A program made the position numbers and the translations under genes. The notes under the pieces are model-generated. The model saw only the letters and a list, made by a program, of their open reading frames with translations. It had not been told where the DNA came from and ran no database searches. Shown piece by piece: positions 1 to 11,904 of a DNA stretch of 64,000 nt. Numbering within the stretch: position 1 is the first letter of the stretch; every line of letters starts with the position of its first letter. Source of the DNA: Achromobacter veterisilvae (GTDB taxonomy: Bacteria; Pseudomonadota; Gammaproteobacteria; Burkholderiales; Burkholderiaceae_B). Where the stretch lies: assembly GCF_900496975.1 (NCBI RefSeq), contig NZ_UFQC01000002.1:124001-188000 (forward strand). The letters are read 5' to 3'.

Positions 1-1424
1 CCCGTCGCTCCGCCAGCAAGCGCCGCCGCATCATCCCCGCCCAGCGCCTGATACACCGTCACCTGGTTCACCAGCCGGTTCAGCATGTTCTCGTCCCGCG
101 CGATCTCGGCCGTCCTGCGTTTTTCCTGCGCGTCCAGCCAATCCTTCAGCGGCACCGCTCCCGCCCGGTACCGCACCTCGTACAGACTTTCCGCCTGGCG
201 CGCCGCGCTCAGGGAAACGTCCAATTGCGCCGCCTGGAGCGCCAGTTGCGTCCGGTTCGACAACGCGTTCTCCACGTCCGCCATCGCCTGGTACAGCGAC
301 TGCCGGAAGTTCACCACGCGTTCCTCGTAGTCCGCCTTGGAGATCTTGATGTTGAGCTGCATCTGGTTCCATTGCAGGAATGGCAGCGTCAGCCCCGCCC
401 CCAGGGATCCGATGGGGTTGCGCAGGATGTCGGACAGCGTCGGGCTCGCGCTGCCCAAGGCGCCCGTGAGGGTCAAGGGCGGATAGAAGCTGGCGCGGGT
501 CGCGTCGACGGTGGCCAGGGCTTCCCGCAGGCGGAGTTCGGCGGCGCGCAGGTCGGGGCGGCGGCCCAGCAATTCAGCGGGAACACCGGCGCGGGCGTCG
601 GGCAGCGGATATCGCGGCAAACGCGCCGGATCCGCCATGGTGCGCTCCGGCGGGCCGTCGAACAGGATGGCCAGCGCGTTCGCGTATTCCACCCGCGCCT
701 GCACCAGCAGCGCATGGGCGGCCTGCTGGCTGGCCACGGTCTGCTCGGCCTCGGCCATTTCCAGCGCCGACGCGCCGCCCGCCGCGTACTGGGCGCGCAC
801 CAGGTCCTGCGTCTTGCGGGCGTAGGCGATGCTCTCTTGGCTGCTGACGATGCGCTGGTTGATGAAGGCGGTCTGCCAGTACAGCGTGGCGGTGGTGCCC
901 ACCAGCGACAGGGCCGCGCTCTGGCGGTCCTGTTCGGTGGCCAGCGCTTCCCATTGCGCGGCGTCGCGCTGGCGGGACAGCTTGCCCCACAGGTCCACCT
1001 CGTAGCTGACGGTCAGCTCCGCCGTGTTGTTCCGGGTGGTGAGGCGTTCGCCGCTCAGCGTGCGCGTGCGGGTGACGTTGGCGCTGCCGCCCAGTTGCGG
1101 AAACAACTGGTCCTCGGACAGGCCCGCCTGGTACTGGGCCCGCCGCACTCGGATGGCGGCCGCGGCCAGGTCGTTGTTGCGCGCCAGCGCGCCCTCGACC
1201 AGGCCCGTCAGCACCGGGTCGTTGAAATTCCGCCACCACGCGCCGCCCTCGGCCAGCAGGGCGGCCCGGGCGTCCGCCGCCGGGGCATGGGACCAGGCCG
1301 CGGGCACGGAGGCGGCCGGCGGCTCGTAATCGGTGCGCAGCAGGCCGCCGCAGCCGCCCAGCGCGAACAGCAGCGCCAGGGAGGCGGGCTTGCAGATCAG
1401 GGAAACCGCTTTCATCGTTTTCAT
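1..1424 (-). CDS. RND/MacB-type efflux outer-membrane lipoprotein, NodT family (3' end off window)
   Basis: This is the outer-membrane channel of a tripartite exporter; it would form the TolC-like duct joined to the periplasmic adaptor encoded upstream. Translation from ATG 1424 gives a signal peptide ending in the lipobox-like LFALGGC, so the mature protein is probably a lipoprotein. The periplasmic and barrel repeats of the NodT/OprM family follow, for example [10 protein letters not shown] near residue 64 and [10 protein letters not shown] near residue 141. About 474 residues are visible and the frame is open to the window edge; the last visible residues ([12 protein letters not shown]) match the usual family end, so only a few codons are missing. 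The start overlaps the macB stop as ATGA, indicating translational coupling. An internal ATG at 1415 is an alternative start. Confidence 0.88.
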   Translation of the reverse strand, partial: MKTMKAVSLICKPASLALLFALGGCGGLLRTDYEPPAASVPAAWSHAPAADARAALLAEGGAWWRNFNDPVLTGLVEGALARNNDLAAAAIRVRRAQYQAGLSEDQLFPQLGGSANVTRTRTLSGERLTTRNNTAELTVSYEVDLWGKLSRQRDAAQWEALATEQDRQSAALSLVGTTATLYWQTAFINQRIVSSQESIAYARKTQDLVRAQYAAGGASALEMAEAEQTVASQQAAHALLVQARVEYANALAILFDGPPERTMADPARLPRYPLPDARAGVPAELLGRRPDLRAAELRLREALATVDATRASFYPPLTLTGALGSASPTLSDILRNPIGSLGAGLTLPFLQWNQMQLNIKISKADYEERVVNFRQSLYQAMADVENALSNRTQLALQAAQLDVSLSAARQAESLYEVRYRAGAVPLKDWLDAQEKRRTAEIARDENMLNRLVNQVTVYQALGGDDAAALAGGAT

Positions 1425-3379
1425 TCCCGGGCCAACGCCTCTACGGGATCCAGGCGCGCCGCGTTGCGCGCCGGCAAATACCCAAAAATCACCCCGATCA
1501 GCGTCGAGCACGTGAACGCCGCCACCATGGCCGCCGTGGAGTAGATCATCTTGAACGAGCCGCCCGTGGCCTTGGACACGAGCACGCCCAGCCCCAGCGA
1601 CAGGAGGATGCCGATCGCACCGCCGATCAGGCACACCAGCACCGCTTCGATCAGGAACTGCTGCATGATGTCGCTGCGCCGCGCGCCCACCGCCATGCGC
1701 ACGCCGATCTCGCGGGTGCGCTCGGTCACCGACACCAGCATGATGTTCATGACGCCAATGCCGCCCACCATCAGCGAAATCAGCGCGATCATGGACACCA
1801 GCAGGGTCATCGTCGCCGTGGTGCGTTCGATGGTCTTGCGGATGGCGTCCGTGTTGAACACGAAGAAATCCTTCACCACGTGGCGGCGCGTCAGCAGGCG
1901 CACGATGGCCTGCTCCGCCGCGGCGGGCGGCGACGCGTCGTTGACGCGGACGGTGATGCTCTTCAGGTGCTGCTGGCCCAGCACCCGGGACAGCGCCGTG
2001 GTGTAGGGCACCCACACGTTCAGGGTGTCGTTGCTGCCGAACACCGTGTCCTTCTTCTGCGTCACGCCGATCACGCGCGCCGGCATGGATCCCAGGAACA
2101 CCACCTGCCCGATCGGGTCGGTATGCGATCCGAACAAAGCCTTGCGCGTACCGTCGTCGATCACTACCTCCTGGGCCCGCCGCGTCACGCTGGTGGCGTC
2201 GAAGAACTTGCCCTGGGCGAGCTTGATGGCGCGCACCCGGAAATACTGTTCGCCCACGCCCTGGATCGCGCCGTTGACGGACACGTTGCGGTAGCGCAGC
2301 GTATTGCTGGTGGAGACTTCGGGCGTCACGCTGTCCACGTAGGATTCCCGCGCCAGCGCGTCCGCGTCGGCCGCCACCAGGGTGCGGATGTTGACGGCCT
2401 TCTCGTCGCCGAAGTCCTTGCCGGGGAAGACCTCGACCGTATTGGTGCCGATTTCGCTGATGTCGTCCAGGATCTTGCGGCGCGACCCTTCGCCCAGCGC
2501 GACCACGGACACCACCGCCGCGATGCCGATGATGATGCCCAGCATGGTCAGCGAGGTACGCAGCCGGTGCGCGTTCATGGCCAGCAGCGCCATGCGCAGG
2601 GCTTCGCCGCAACGGTCCAGGTAGGCCTGCCAGGCCGGCCGCCGGGCCAGCGCGGGCGCCTCGTCCCGCGCGGTCTCGCGGCGCGGGGCGTCGGGATTGC
2701 GATGGTCGGAGACGATTTCGCCGTCGCTGATCTCGATGATGCGCTGGGCATGGCGCGCCACGTTCATATCGTGCGTGACGATGATGATGGTGTGCCCCGC
2801 CGCGTTCAGTTCTTCCAGAATGCGCAGCACTTCCTGGCCGGTGTGCGTGTCCAGCGCGCCGGTCGGCTCGTCGGCCAGGATGATGTCGCCGCCGTTCATC
2901 AGCGCCCGCGCGATGCTCACGCGCTGCTGCTGGCCGCCGGACAATTGGCCGGGCCGGTGCCCGGACCGGTCGCCCAGCCCCAGCCGCTCCAGCAGCGCCT
3001 CGGCGCGCGCCAGGCGCGCCTCGCGCCGCTTGCCGGCATAGACGGCCGGCACTTCCACGTTGCCCTGCGCGGTCAGGTCCGACAGCAGGTGATAGCGCTG
3101 GAAGATGAAGCCGAAATGCTCGCGGCGCAGTTCGGCCAGTTCGTCCGGGTCCAGGTCCCCGGTGCTGCGCCCGTCGACCCGGTATTCGCCGCGGGTGGGG
3201 CGGTCCAGGCAGCCCAGGATGTTCATGAGCGTGGACTTGCCCGAGCCGGACGCGCCCACGATGGCCACCATTTCGCCGGCCTCGATGGACAGGTCGACAT
3301 CCTTCAGGACCGCGATGGTCTGCTCGCCCGCGGGGAACTCGCGGCGCACGCCGGCCAGCGAGATGAGGGGCACGCCCAT
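1421..3379 (-). CDS. macB: MacB-like ABC transporter, fused ATPase and permease
   Basis: This is the inner-membrane ATPase/permease of a MacAB-TolC type exporter (macrolides, siderophores, peptides or lipids in known members). The N-terminal ABC domain has Walker [10 protein letters not shown] at residues 42-50, the signature [10 protein letters not shown] and Walker [13 protein letters not shown]. The C-terminal half has one transmembrane helix near residue 280, a large periplasmic domain and three final helices (FtsX fold), as expected for MacB; the 652-residue length also fits. An upstream in-frame ATG would add 12 proline/arginine-rich residues inside macA. I prefer ATG 3379, one base after the macA stop. 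Substrate cannot be told from sequence, and pyoverdine-exporter relatives such as PvdT are close alternatives. Confidence 0.92.
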   Translation of the reverse strand: MGVPLISLAGVRREFPAGEQTIAVLKDVDLSIEAGEMVAIVGASGSGKSTLMNILGCLDRPTRGEYRVDGRSTGDLDPDELAELRREHFGFIFQRYHLLSDLTAQGNVEVPAVYAGKRREARLARAEALLERLGLGDRSGHRPGQLSGGQQQRVSIARALMNGGDIILADEPTGALDTHTGQEVLRILEELNAAGHTIIIVTHDMNVARHAQRIIEISDGEIVSDHRNPDAPRRETARDEAPALARRPAWQAYLDRCGEALRMALLAMNAHRLRTSLTMLGIIIGIAAVVSVVALGEGSRRKILDDISEIGTNTVEVFPGKDFGDEKAVNIRTLVAADADALARESYVDSVTPEVSTSNTLRYRNVSVNGAIQGVGEQYFRVRAIKLAQGKFFDATSVTRRAQEVVIDDGTRKALFGSHTDPIGQVVFLGSMPARVIGVTQKKDTVFGSNDTLNVWVPYTTALSRVLGQQHLKSITVRVNDASPPAAAEQAIVRLLTRRHVVKDFFVFNTDAIRKTIERTTATMTLLVSMIALISLMVGGIGVMNIMLVSVTERTREIGVRMAVGARRSDIMQQFLIEAVLVCLIGGAIGILLSLGLGVLVSKATGGSFKMIYSTAAMVAAFTCSTLIGVIFGYLPARNAARLDPVEALARE

Positions 3380-3380
3380 C

Positions 3381-4568
3381 TCAGGCCCCCGGGGCCGCGG
3401 CGGGCGGGGCGGCATCGGCCGACACGACGCGCTCGCCCACTTCCAGCCCCTCCAGAACCTGCGCCTGGACGTTGTTGTTCATGCCGATCCTGACCTGGCG
3501 CACTTCCGTCTTGTTGTCCTTCAGCACCACGCGCACGGCGTAGCGGCCGTCTTCGCCGCGCTTGCCCAGCGCCGAGGCCGGCACCACCACGGTGTCCTTG
3601 GCCTCGCCCAGCACGATGAAGACCTGCGCGGTCATCGAGATGCGCAGCTTCTCGTCGGGATTGGGCACGTCGAACAGGCCGTTGTAATAGACGGCCGCGG
3701 TCGTGGAACTGCCGCTGGAGGACGTCGTCAGCGAGGACGCCGCGTCGTCCTTCTGGATGGAGTCCGGCGCCGGTTCCACCGCGCGCAGTTCGGCGCGGTA
3801 GCGCTCGTCGGGTTCGCCGAGGATGGTGAAGTACACCGGCAGGCCCGGCTTCACGCGGGTCACGTCCGCCTCCGAAATCTGCGCCTTGACCGTCATGGTG
3901 TCGACCTGGGCGACCTTGATGATGGTGGGCGCGCTCTGGATCGAGTTGACGGTCTGCCCTTCCTTGGTGACCACGGCCACCACCACGCCGTCGATGGGCG
4001 ACGCGATGCGCGTGTAGCCCAGGTTGACGCGGGCCGTGTCCACCTGGATCTCGGCCTGCGCGATCTGGGCGTCCAGCGACGCGATCTCGGCGCGGGTCAC
4101 GCCCAGGGTGGCCTCGGCGGTCTCGTAGGCCTCGCGCGAGCTGGCGTCCGCCGCCAGCATCTGGCGCTGGCGGCGGAAGGCCAGTTCGGCCTGCTTCAGC
4201 ATGGCGACCTTGGCCGCCCGTTCCGCGCGCCGGGTCTGCAAGGCGGCGTCGGCGTTGCGCAGGTCGTTCTGCTGGGTCAGGTCGTCGATCTCGGCGACCA
4301 ACTGGCCTTTCCGGACCCGGTCGCCCAGCGCCACCTTCAGCGATTTCAGTTGGCCGGAAACCTGGGCGCCCACGCTGACGCGCTCGATGGCGTCGATCGT
4401 GCCGCTGGCCAGCACGCTGTCCTCGAGGTTGGCGCGGGTGACCTCGGCCACGGCGAAGGTGGGCGGCGGCGGCGCCGAGAAGAAGGCGGCGCGCACGGCG
4501 AATGCGGCGAGCAGGAGCAGGACGGCTATCAGGAGGTAGCGTTTGAACTTGCTGCGGGATTTTTTCAT
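3381..4568 (-). CDS. macA: MacA-like periplasmic adaptor (membrane fusion protein)
   Basis: This adaptor bridges the MacB-like pump and the outer-membrane channel. The protein (395 aa from ATG 4568) starts with a basic stretch and one membrane helix (about residues 10-28). A lipoyl half-domain follows ([19 protein letters not shown]), then a helical hairpin rich in Ala, Arg and Glu (about 95-180), the second lipoyl half ([18 protein letters not shown]) and a beta-barrel domain. A Ser/Thr-rich insert ([15 protein letters not shown]) near residue 275 is typical of MacA. It is the first gene of macA-macB-OMF, with a one-base gap and then a 4-bp overlap, so one transcript is likely. Longer in-frame starts exist upstream but would encode an implausible Arg-rich leader. 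Confidence 0.92.
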   Translation of the reverse strand: MKKSRSKFKRYLLIAVLLLLAAFAVRAAFFSAPPPPTFAVAEVTRANLEDSVLASGTIDAIERVSVGAQVSGQLKSLKVALGDRVRKGQLVAEIDDLTQQNDLRNADAALQTRRAERAAKVAMLKQAELAFRRQRQMLAADASSREAYETAEATLGVTRAEIASLDAQIAQAEIQVDTARVNLGYTRIASPIDGVVVAVVTKEGQTVNSIQSAPTIIKVAQVDTMTVKAQISEADVTRVKPGLPVYFTILGEPDERYRAELRAVEPAPDSIQKDDAASSLTTSSSGSSTTAAVYYNGLFDVPNPDEKLRISMTAQVFIVLGEAKDTVVVPASALGKRGEDGRYAVRVVLKDNKTEVRQVRIGMNNNVQAQVLEGLEVGERVVSADAAPPAAAPGA

Positions 4569-4870
4569 TGAACCTGCCGAATGGAGCGCCGGGCATCCGC
4601 CCCGCGCCGGTATTGCGAATTGCGGGCGCCAAGCATCCGCCCGATTGTTCCGTTGCGAGAACGATACAACGCTTTGGCGCGCGCCGGCCCGCCGCCCGGC
4701 GCGCAGAAGCGCCGAACGTGCCGCCATTTTGCACAATACGCTGCCGAGTTTGCCCCTAGCTGGCGCCCATCGTGAAATCTCGGTATGGCGCCAATTGCGG
4801 CAGTGCAAAACACGCGCGCCTCGACATTGGGCGACGATATGGACAGAATGAACGCAGTTAAGCCGTATCC
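4569..4870. promoter_or_regulatory. Divergent promoter region between macA and the MFS gene, with nested inverted repeats
   Basis: No gene is seen in this 302-bp gap. It contains an outer inverted repeat TTTTGCAC (4727-4734) / GTGCAAAA (4803-4810); the similarity continues inward as TGCCG/CGGCA with a short bulge. An inner one, TGGCGCC (4761-4767) / GGCGCCA (4787-4793), lies inside it. Such nested dyads in a divergent gap suggest operators or an RNA hairpin. No clear -35/-10 pair was assigned. Confidence 0.4.
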
Positions 4871-6079
4871 GTGTCTACCTCTCATAGATCCCCCTCCTCG
4901 TCTCCCAGTTCCCCGGAATTTTCCGGGGCGGCGCTTTTGTGCGTGCTGGCCATGATGAATCACGTGGCGCTGACAGGGGGACGCATCACCGTCTCGCTGA
5001 CCGCGCTGCAAATGGGGCTGTCGACCTTCAAGGTGGGCACGCTGGTCGCGGTGTTCGCCGTGCTGCCCATGCTGTTCTCGGTGCGCGCGGGCCGCTGGGT
5101 CGACCGGGTCGGCATCGTGCGGCCGCTGGTCATCGGCACGACGCTGGTGGCGGTCGGCACCGCGCTGCCCTTCATTTCCCAAACCCAGTTGGCGCTGCTC
5201 ATCGCATCGTGCTGCATCGGCATCGGCTTCATGCTGCACCAGGTCGCCACCCAGGACCTCCTGGGCCACGCCGAGCCCACGCAGCGGCTGCGCAACTTTT
5301 CCTTCATGTCGCTGGCCCTGGCGGGGTCCGGGTTCTCGGGCCCGCTCATCGCCGGCCTGGCGATCGACCACCTGGGCACCCGGCTGGCCTTCGGCCTGCT
5401 GACCGTGGGCCCGCTGCTGTCGGCGGGCGGCCTCTATTTCATGCGTCACCAATTGAAGGCGGTAGATTCGCTGCTTTCCGGCGCAAAAGAAGCCGAAAGG
5501 CGCCGCGTTACCGAATTGCTGGCGGTGCCGGCGCTGCGCCGGATCCTGATGGTGAACACCATTCTGTCGGGTGCCTGGGACACCCATTTGTTCGTCGTGC
5601 CCATCTTCGGCGTGGCCATCGGCCTGTCGGCCACCACGATCGGCGTCATTCTTGCCTCCTTCGCGGCGGCAACGTTCGTCATCCGCCTCGTACTCCCCTT
5701 GATCCAGCGCCGGGTGCGTTCCTGGACGCTGGTCCGCGCCGCCATGGCGACAGCCGCCATCGACTTCATGCTTTACCCGCTGTTCACCGACGTTACCGTC
5801 CTGATCGTGCTGTCTTTCATCCTGGGACTGGCCCTGGGCTGCTGCCAGCCCAGCATGCTGTCGCTGCTGCACCATCATTCGCCCCCGGGCCGAGCCGCCG
5901 AGGCGGTGGGCCTGCGGATGGCGCTCATCAACGGCTCCCAGGTGTCCCTGCCGTTGACCTTCGGCGCGCTCGGTGCGGTAATTGGCGTTGCCCCGCTGTT
6001 CTGGGCCTATTCCCTGGCCTTGATGGCCGGCGGCTGGGCCAACCGCAATCCCCCGATCGAATCTGACCGCAAACCGTAG
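4871..6079 (+). CDS. MFS transporter
   Basis: This is a 12-helix major facilitator carrier of the inner membrane, 402 aa. The loop after helix 2 carries RAGRWVDRVG, the MFS signature between helices 2 and 3, and a cytoplasmic loop splits the two six-helix halves near residue 200 (SGAKEAERRR). The GTG start at 4871 is chosen because the first ATG (4951) would cut into the first membrane segment. The substrate is unknown; it resembles drug or aromatic-acid type carriers only in general. It is read away from macAB and is followed two bases later by the ChaC-like gene, so the two are probably co-transcribed. Confidence 0.8.
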   Translation: MSTSHRSPSSSPSSPEFSGAALLCVLAMMNHVALTGGRITVSLTALQMGLSTFKVGTLVAVFAVLPMLFSVRAGRWVDRVGIVRPLVIGTTLVAVGTALPFISQTQLALLIASCCIGIGFMLHQVATQDLLGHAEPTQRLRNFSFMSLALAGSGFSGPLIAGLAIDHLGTRLAFGLLTVGPLLSAGGLYFMRHQLKAVDSLLSGAKEAERRRVTELLAVPALRRILMVNTILSGAWDTHLFVVPIFGVAIGLSATTIGVILASFAAATFVIRLVLPLIQRRVRSWTLVRAAMATAAIDFMLYPLFTDVTVLIVLSFILGLALGCCQPSMLSLLHHHSPPGRAAEAVGLRMALINGSQVSLPLTFGALGAVIGVAPLFWAYSLALMAGGWANRNPPIESDRKP

Positions 6080-6081
6080 TC

Positions 6082-6732
6082 GTGAACATTTTGTCTTCCC
6101 CTCCCGCCGGCGCCAGCCTGCCTTTTCGCCTCTGGACGCCGGAAGAACGGCAAGACTCCCTGGACGATGCCTTGCGCCACTGGCAATCCGGCGAGGACGT
6201 GTGGGTGTACGGCTACGGCTCGCTGATCTGGCGGCCCGACTTCGACTTCATGGAACGCCGGCTCGCCACCCTGCGCGGCCACCACCGGGCGCTGTGCCTG
6301 TGGTCGCGCGTCAACCGGGGCACGCCGGAGTGCCCGGGCCTGGTATTCGGCCTGGACCGGGGCGGCTCGTGCCGGGGCGTGGTCTACCGGCTGGCCGGCG
6401 ACCAGGTGCCCAATTACTTCCCCGCGCTCTGGGAGCGCGAGATGTCCACCGGCGCCTACCTGCCCCGCTGGCTCAACTGCGCGACGGACGGCGGCACCGT
6501 CCGGGCGCTGGTCTTCATCATGAACCGGGACAACCCCGCCTATATCCGCGCCCTGCCGGAACCCGAGCTGCTGGCCATCGTGCGCCGCGCCGCCGGCCGC
6601 TACGGCCCCTGCACGGACTACGTGGTGCAGACCGCCCAGGCGCTGCGCGCCGCGGGCATCCAGGATGCCCGGCTGGACGCCATCGCCCGCCGGCTCGAAC
6701 AGGACGGGCGGCCCCTGCCGGAAGGCGGCTGA
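6082..6732 (+). CDS. ChaC-like gamma-glutamylcyclotransferase
   Basis: ChaC enzymes cleave glutathione to 5-oxoproline and Cys-Gly in the cytoplasm. The protein (216 aa, GTG start) has the family's substrate loop VYGYGSLIW near residue 43. The segment RHHRALCLWSRVNRGTPECPG in the DNA frame (reading GHHRALCLWS) and ALWEREM, which carries the expected catalytic glutamate, also match. Length and motif order fit ChaC rather than the shorter GGCT/YtfP group. It starts two bases after the MFS stop. A role in glutathione turnover is inferred from the family. Confidence 0.85.
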   Translation: MNILSSPPAGASLPFRLWTPEERQDSLDDALRHWQSGEDVWVYGYGSLIWRPDFDFMERRLATLRGHHRALCLWSRVNRGTPECPGLVFGLDRGGSCRGVVYRLAGDQVPNYFPALWEREMSTGAYLPRWLNCATDGGTVRALVFIMNRDNPAYIRALPEPELLAIVRRAAGRYGPCTDYVVQTAQALRAAGIQDARLDAIARRLEQDGRPLPEGG

Positions 6733-6790
6733 GGCCGGCGCCCCGCTCCAGACGGCCATCTTGCCGAAGACCTGAGCGGGGTCAATAGGG

Positions 6791-6814
6791 GGACCGCGGT
6801 CCAGGCGGTATAAA
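6791..6814 (+). promoter_or_regulatory. Perfect 12-bp palindrome next to a TATAAA box, upstream of pdxH
   Basis: GGACCGCGGTCC (6791-6802) is a perfect palindrome and ends six bases before TATAAA (6809-6814). It therefore sits where a -35/-10 spacer would be. pdxH starts at 6847. It looks like an operator over a promoter; no regulator is identified. Confidence 0.35.
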
Positions 6815-6846
6815 CTCCCTGTTATCAACGCTGAATCCTTACGCCC

Positions 6847-7476
6847 ATGTCCGTCTCTGATCTGCGTCAAAGTTACGACAAGAATGTCCTGCTCGAAAGC
6901 CAGGCCTCGGCTTCGCCGTTCGCGCAATTCACCCTCTGGTTCGACGAGGCCCTGGCCTCCAAGGTGCCCGAACCCAACGCCATGACCCTGGCCACGGTGG
7001 ACGCCGGCGGCCAGCCCAGCGCGCGCATTGTCCTGATCAAGGGCTTCGACGAGCGCGGGTTCACGTTCTTCACCAATTACGAATCCCGCAAGGGCCTGGA
7101 CCTGCAGGCCGAGCCCCGCGCCTGCCTGCTGTTCTTTTGGCAGCCGCTGGAGCGCCAGGTCCGGATCGAGGGCGTGGTGGAAAAAGTGGCCGCCGAGGAA
7201 TCGGACGCCTACTATCACAGCCGCCCCGCGGGCTCGCGCATCGGCGCCTGGGCCTCGCGCCAGAGCCAGCCCATTACCCGCGAAGAGCTGGAAGCCCGCG
7301 AACGGGAATTCCGCGAACGCTTCGGCGAAGCGCCGCCGCGCCCGCCGCACTGGGGCGGTTACCGCCTGAAGCCCACCGTCTTCGAATTCTGGCAAGGCCG
7401 GCCCTCGCGCCTGCACGACCGTCTGCGCTACGTCGCCGACGGCACGGCCTGGAAGATCGAACGCCTGTCGCCTTGA
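6847..7476 (+). CDS. pdxH: Pyridoxamine/pyridoxine 5'-phosphate oxidase
   Basis: PdxH is an FMN enzyme that oxidises PNP/PMP to pyridoxal 5'-phosphate, the last step of B6 synthesis and salvage. The 209-aa protein has the expected order. It opens with DLRQSYDKN, then [19 protein letters not shown] and the FMN-binding [12 protein letters not shown], and [11 protein letters not shown] follows. The signature near the end ([17 protein letters not shown]) contains the PLP/FMN contact Arg and His. The length is normal. It is separated from the flavin reductase by 39 bases that hold a 14-bp GC palindrome directly after the stop (7478-7491) but no T-run. Confidence 0.97.
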   Translation: MSVSDLRQSYDKNVLLESQASASPFAQFTLWFDEALASKVPEPNAMTLATVDAGGQPSARIVLIKGFDERGFTFFTNYESRKGLDLQAEPRACLLFFWQPLERQVRIEGVVEKVAAEESDAYYHSRPAGSRIGAWASRQSQPITREELEAREREFRERFGEAPPRPPHWGGYRLKPTVFEFWQGRPSRLHDRLRYVADGTAWKIERLSP

Positions 7477-7515
7477 TGCCGGGCGCCCGGCGCGCCCGCC
7501 CCAATCCACGATTGC

Positions 7516-9146
<1,631 letters not shown>

Positions 9147-9258
9147 GCGCCCCCACGCCGCGCACGCCGTGCACGCTGCGCGTGCTAGCGGCCCGGCGGG
9201 AGGGCTGGCTATTTTTGCCGCCATCTGTTTTCCTTTTTCCTCTTTTGTTTTCTGAGCC

Positions 9259-10113
9259 ATGCAGCACAACGACTACATCCTGACCCTGTCCTGCCCCGAC
9301 CGCACGGGCATCGTCTACCGCGTCAGCGGCCTGTTGTTCGAATTGGGCTGCAACATCCTGGATTCGCAGCAGTTCGGCGACGAGGAAACCGGCCGCTTCT
9401 TCCTGCGCGTGCACTTCGACGCGCCCGCCGGCGTGGCCGCCAGCGACCTGCGCGCCCGCCTGGCCGCCATGTCCGAGGAATACGGCATGGAACTGAAGCT
9501 GCACGACGCCCGCCGCAAGGAACGCCTGCTCATCATGGTCAGTAAGCAGGGCCATTGCCTGAACGACCTGCTGTTCCGCGTGCACAGCGGCCACCTGCAC
9601 GCCGAAGTGGCCGCCATCGTGTCGAACCACAACGACTACGCCGGCCTGGCGGCCTCCTACGGCATCCCGTTCCATTACCTGCCGGTCACGGCCGACACCA
9701 AGGCGGAACAGGAACGGCAGGTGCTGGCCCTGGCCGAGCAGGAAGGCGTCGACCTGGTCGTGCTGGCCCGCTATATGCAGATCCTGTCCGAGGACATGTG
9801 CCGCGCGCTCAACGGCCGCGCCATCAACATCCACCACAGCTTCCTGCCCAGCTTCAAGGGCGCCCGCCCCTATCACCAGGCGCACGCCCGCGGCGTCAAG
9901 ATCATCGGCGCCACCGCCCACTACGTGACCTCGGACCTGGACGAAGGCCCCATCATCGACCAGGACATCGAGCGAGTGGACCACACCATGACCGCCCAGG
10001 ACCTGACCCAGGTCGGCAGTGACATCGAATCCCTCGTGCTGTCGCGCGCGGTCCGCAGCCACGTCGAACACCGCATCCTGCTGAACCGCAACAAAACGGT
10101 GGTCTTCCGCTAG
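9259..10113 (+). CDS. purU: Formyltetrahydrofolate deformylase
   Basis: PurU hydrolyses 10-formyl-THF to formate and THF, balancing one-carbon pools. The protein (284 aa) has an N-terminal ACT domain (ILTLSCPDRTGIVYRVSG, residues about 6-85). A formyltransferase-fold hydrolase domain follows with SNHNDYAGLA, the active-site NIHHSFLPSFKGARPYHQA and DEGPIIDQDI. The length is typical. The 112-base leader after the FAD oxidoreductase ends in a long C/T-rich tract (9219-9250) with only weak Shine-Dalgarno character. It converges on the SulP gene with a 16-base gap. Confidence 0.96.
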   Translation: MQHNDYILTLSCPDRTGIVYRVSGLLFELGCNILDSQQFGDEETGRFFLRVHFDAPAGVAASDLRARLAAMSEEYGMELKLHDARRKERLLIMVSKQGHCLNDLLFRVHSGHLHAEVAAIVSNHNDYAGLAASYGIPFHYLPVTADTKAEQERQVLALAEQEGVDLVVLARYMQILSEDMCRALNGRAINIHHSFLPSFKGARPYHQAHARGVKIIGATAHYVTSDLDEGPIIDQDIERVDHTMTAQDLTQVGSDIESLVLSRAVRSHVEHRILLNRNKTVVFR

Positions 10114-10129
10114 GACTCCCGCCAGCCGC

Positions 10130-11803
10130 CTACGCGCCCTCGTCCGCTTGCGCGGCGGCCACGGCCGCCGCCGTGGCGCTCGCCACGTCGGGCTGTAGAT
10201 GGCCCTGCAAGCGCTTATACAGACCGATGCGGCGCGCGATGTCCAGCGGCTGGCCCATCAGGCCAGAAACGATCAGCCGCACCTGGCGCGCGTCGCACGC
10301 GGCGCTCAGTCCTTCCAGCGCCTCGGCGCCGGTCGAATCCACGTAGATCACGTTCTTCAGGTCCAGCACCAGCGCCCGCGCGGGCAGGTGGTCCTCGAGC
10401 GACTCGACCAGCTTGGTGGCGCCGAAGAAAACGGTGCCATACAGCCGCCAGACCGCGACTTTCCCATCCTGCCCGGCCAGCAGGGGCTGCTCGGCGGCCG
10501 TGATGCGTTCGGCGCGCGACAGGCTGGAAATGCGGTAGATGAAGGTAATGCACGCGGCAAAGATGCCGAACTCCACCGCGACCGTCAGATCGAAGATCAC
10601 GGTCAGCAGGAACACCGACACCAGCGTGACGCGGTAAGGCATCCGGTAAGTCTTGAGCCGCGCGAACTCGCGCCATTCGCCCATGTTCCAGGCCACGAAC
10701 ATCAGGATGGCCGCCAGGGTGGCCAGCGGGATGGAGGCCGCCAGCGGCGCGAATGCCAGGATCACCAGCAGCAGCACCAGCGCATGCACCACGCCGGCGA
10801 CGGGGCTGGTGGCGCCGCTTTTCACATTGGTCACCGTGCGCGCGATAGTGCCGGTGGCGGGCATGCCGCCGAAAAAGGGCGTGACGAAGTTGGCGATGCC
10901 CTGCGCCATCAGTTCCTGGTTGGGGTCGTGCCGGTCGCCGATCATGCCGTCGGCCACGCGCGCGCACAGCAGCGACTCGATGGCGCCCAGCACGGCCAGC
11001 GTGAGGGTGGGCATGAGCAGGAAGCGGGCCGATTCCCAACTGAACGCCGGCAGGGTGAAGTCCGGCAGCGCCGCCGGTATGCCGCCAAAGCGGCTGCCGA
11101 TGGTCTCGACCGGCAGCCCGAACACGGCCACCGCCGCCGTGGCCAGCGCCAGCGCGACGATGGAGCCGGGCACGCGGGCCAGCCGGGTCGTCCGGTGGCC
11201 GCCCCATTTCGGCAGCCAGCGCTGCCAGCCGACGATCACCGCCAGCGAAACCAGCGCCACCCCGGCGGCCCAGGGATTGAGCGTGGACAGATGGCCGCCG
11301 AGCGCGCCCAGGATGCCGAAGAAATCGCCCGGCATGTCGAGAATCGAAAGGCCCAGGAAATCCTTGACCTGCGACAGCGCGATCAGCACCGCGATGCCGT
11401 TGGTGAAGCCGATGATGACGGCCACCGGGATGAAGCGCACCAGCGTGCCCAGCCTGAGCAGCCCCATCACGAACAGCAGCACGCCGGACAGCGCGGTGGC
11501 GATGATCAGGTTGGCCACGCCGTACTGCTGCACGATGTCGTAGACGATGACGATGAACGCGCCCGCCGGCCCGCCGATCTGCACCCGGCTGCCGCCGAGC
11601 AAGGCGATCAGGAAGCCCGCGATGATGGAGGTGAAGAGGCCGGCCTCCGGCTTGAGGCCCGAGCCGATGGCAAAGGCCATGGCCAGGGGCAGCGCCACCA
11701 CGGCCACGGTGAGGCCGGCGCCGAGGTCCTGCAGGAAACGGCTGCGGTCGTAGCCGCGCAGCGCGCTGAAAAGACGCGGACGAAACGAAAAGGGAATAGC
11801 CAC
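10130..11803 (-). CDS. SulP family inorganic anion transporter with STAS domain
   Basis: SulP carriers move sulfate, bicarbonate or other anions across the inner membrane. The 557-aa protein has the SulP core (AIGSGLKPEAGLFTSIIAGF, ALLGGSRVQIGGPAGAFIV), about 11 membrane segments, and a cytoplasmic STAS domain from about residue 440. The STAS domain contains DLKNVIYVDSTGAEALEGL, the anti-sigma-antagonist-like signature. The start is GTG at 11803, preceded by CCGGAG. The nearest upstream gene on the same strand is the LysR gene 101 bases away. Sulfate versus bicarbonate cannot be separated by eye. Confidence 0.92.
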   Translation of the reverse strand: MAIPFSFRPRLFSALRGYDRSRFLQDLGAGLTVAVVALPLAMAFAIGSGLKPEAGLFTSIIAGFLIALLGGSRVQIGGPAGAFIVIVYDIVQQYGVANLIIATALSGVLLFVMGLLRLGTLVRFIPVAVIIGFTNGIAVLIALSQVKDFLGLSILDMPGDFFGILGALGGHLSTLNPWAAGVALVSLAVIVGWQRWLPKWGGHRTTRLARVPGSIVALALATAAVAVFGLPVETIGSRFGGIPAALPDFTLPAFSWESARFLLMPTLTLAVLGAIESLLCARVADGMIGDRHDPNQELMAQGIANFVTPFFGGMPATGTIARTVTNVKSGATSPVAGVVHALVLLLVILAFAPLAASIPLATLAAILMFVAWNMGEWREFARLKTYRMPYRVTLVSVFLLTVIFDLTVAVEFGIFAACITFIYRISSLSRAERITAAEQPLLAGQDGKVAVWRLYGTVFFGATKLVESLEDHLPARALVLDLKNVIYVDSTGAEALEGLSAACDARQVRLIVSGLMGQPLDIARRIGLYKRLQGHLQPDVASATAAAVAAAQADEGA

Positions 11804-11904
11804 GATCGACTCCGGAGAAGAAACTGAAACGCCCTCGGATGGGGTTCAGTGCTTCGCCGGAGGGCCGCAATGGCGCAGCCGGGTAATGAAGCGCCGGCGG
11901 CGTG

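Noticed and set aside
1880-3493. Long open frame on the plus strand across macB
   Set aside because: It is antisense to a gene with full ABC and FtsX motifs. Its translation is rich in His, Arg, Gln and Gly, as expected from a shadow frame in G+C-rich DNA.
7478-7491. Perfect 14-bp GC palindrome GCCGGGCGCCCGGC just after pdxH, considered as a terminator
   Set aside because: There is no T-run after it and no room for a loop; it may be chance in G+C-rich DNA.
9219-9250. C/T-rich leader before purU, considered as a riboswitch or attenuator
   Set aside because: No conserved riboswitch fold, leader peptide or clean terminator hairpin could be drawn.
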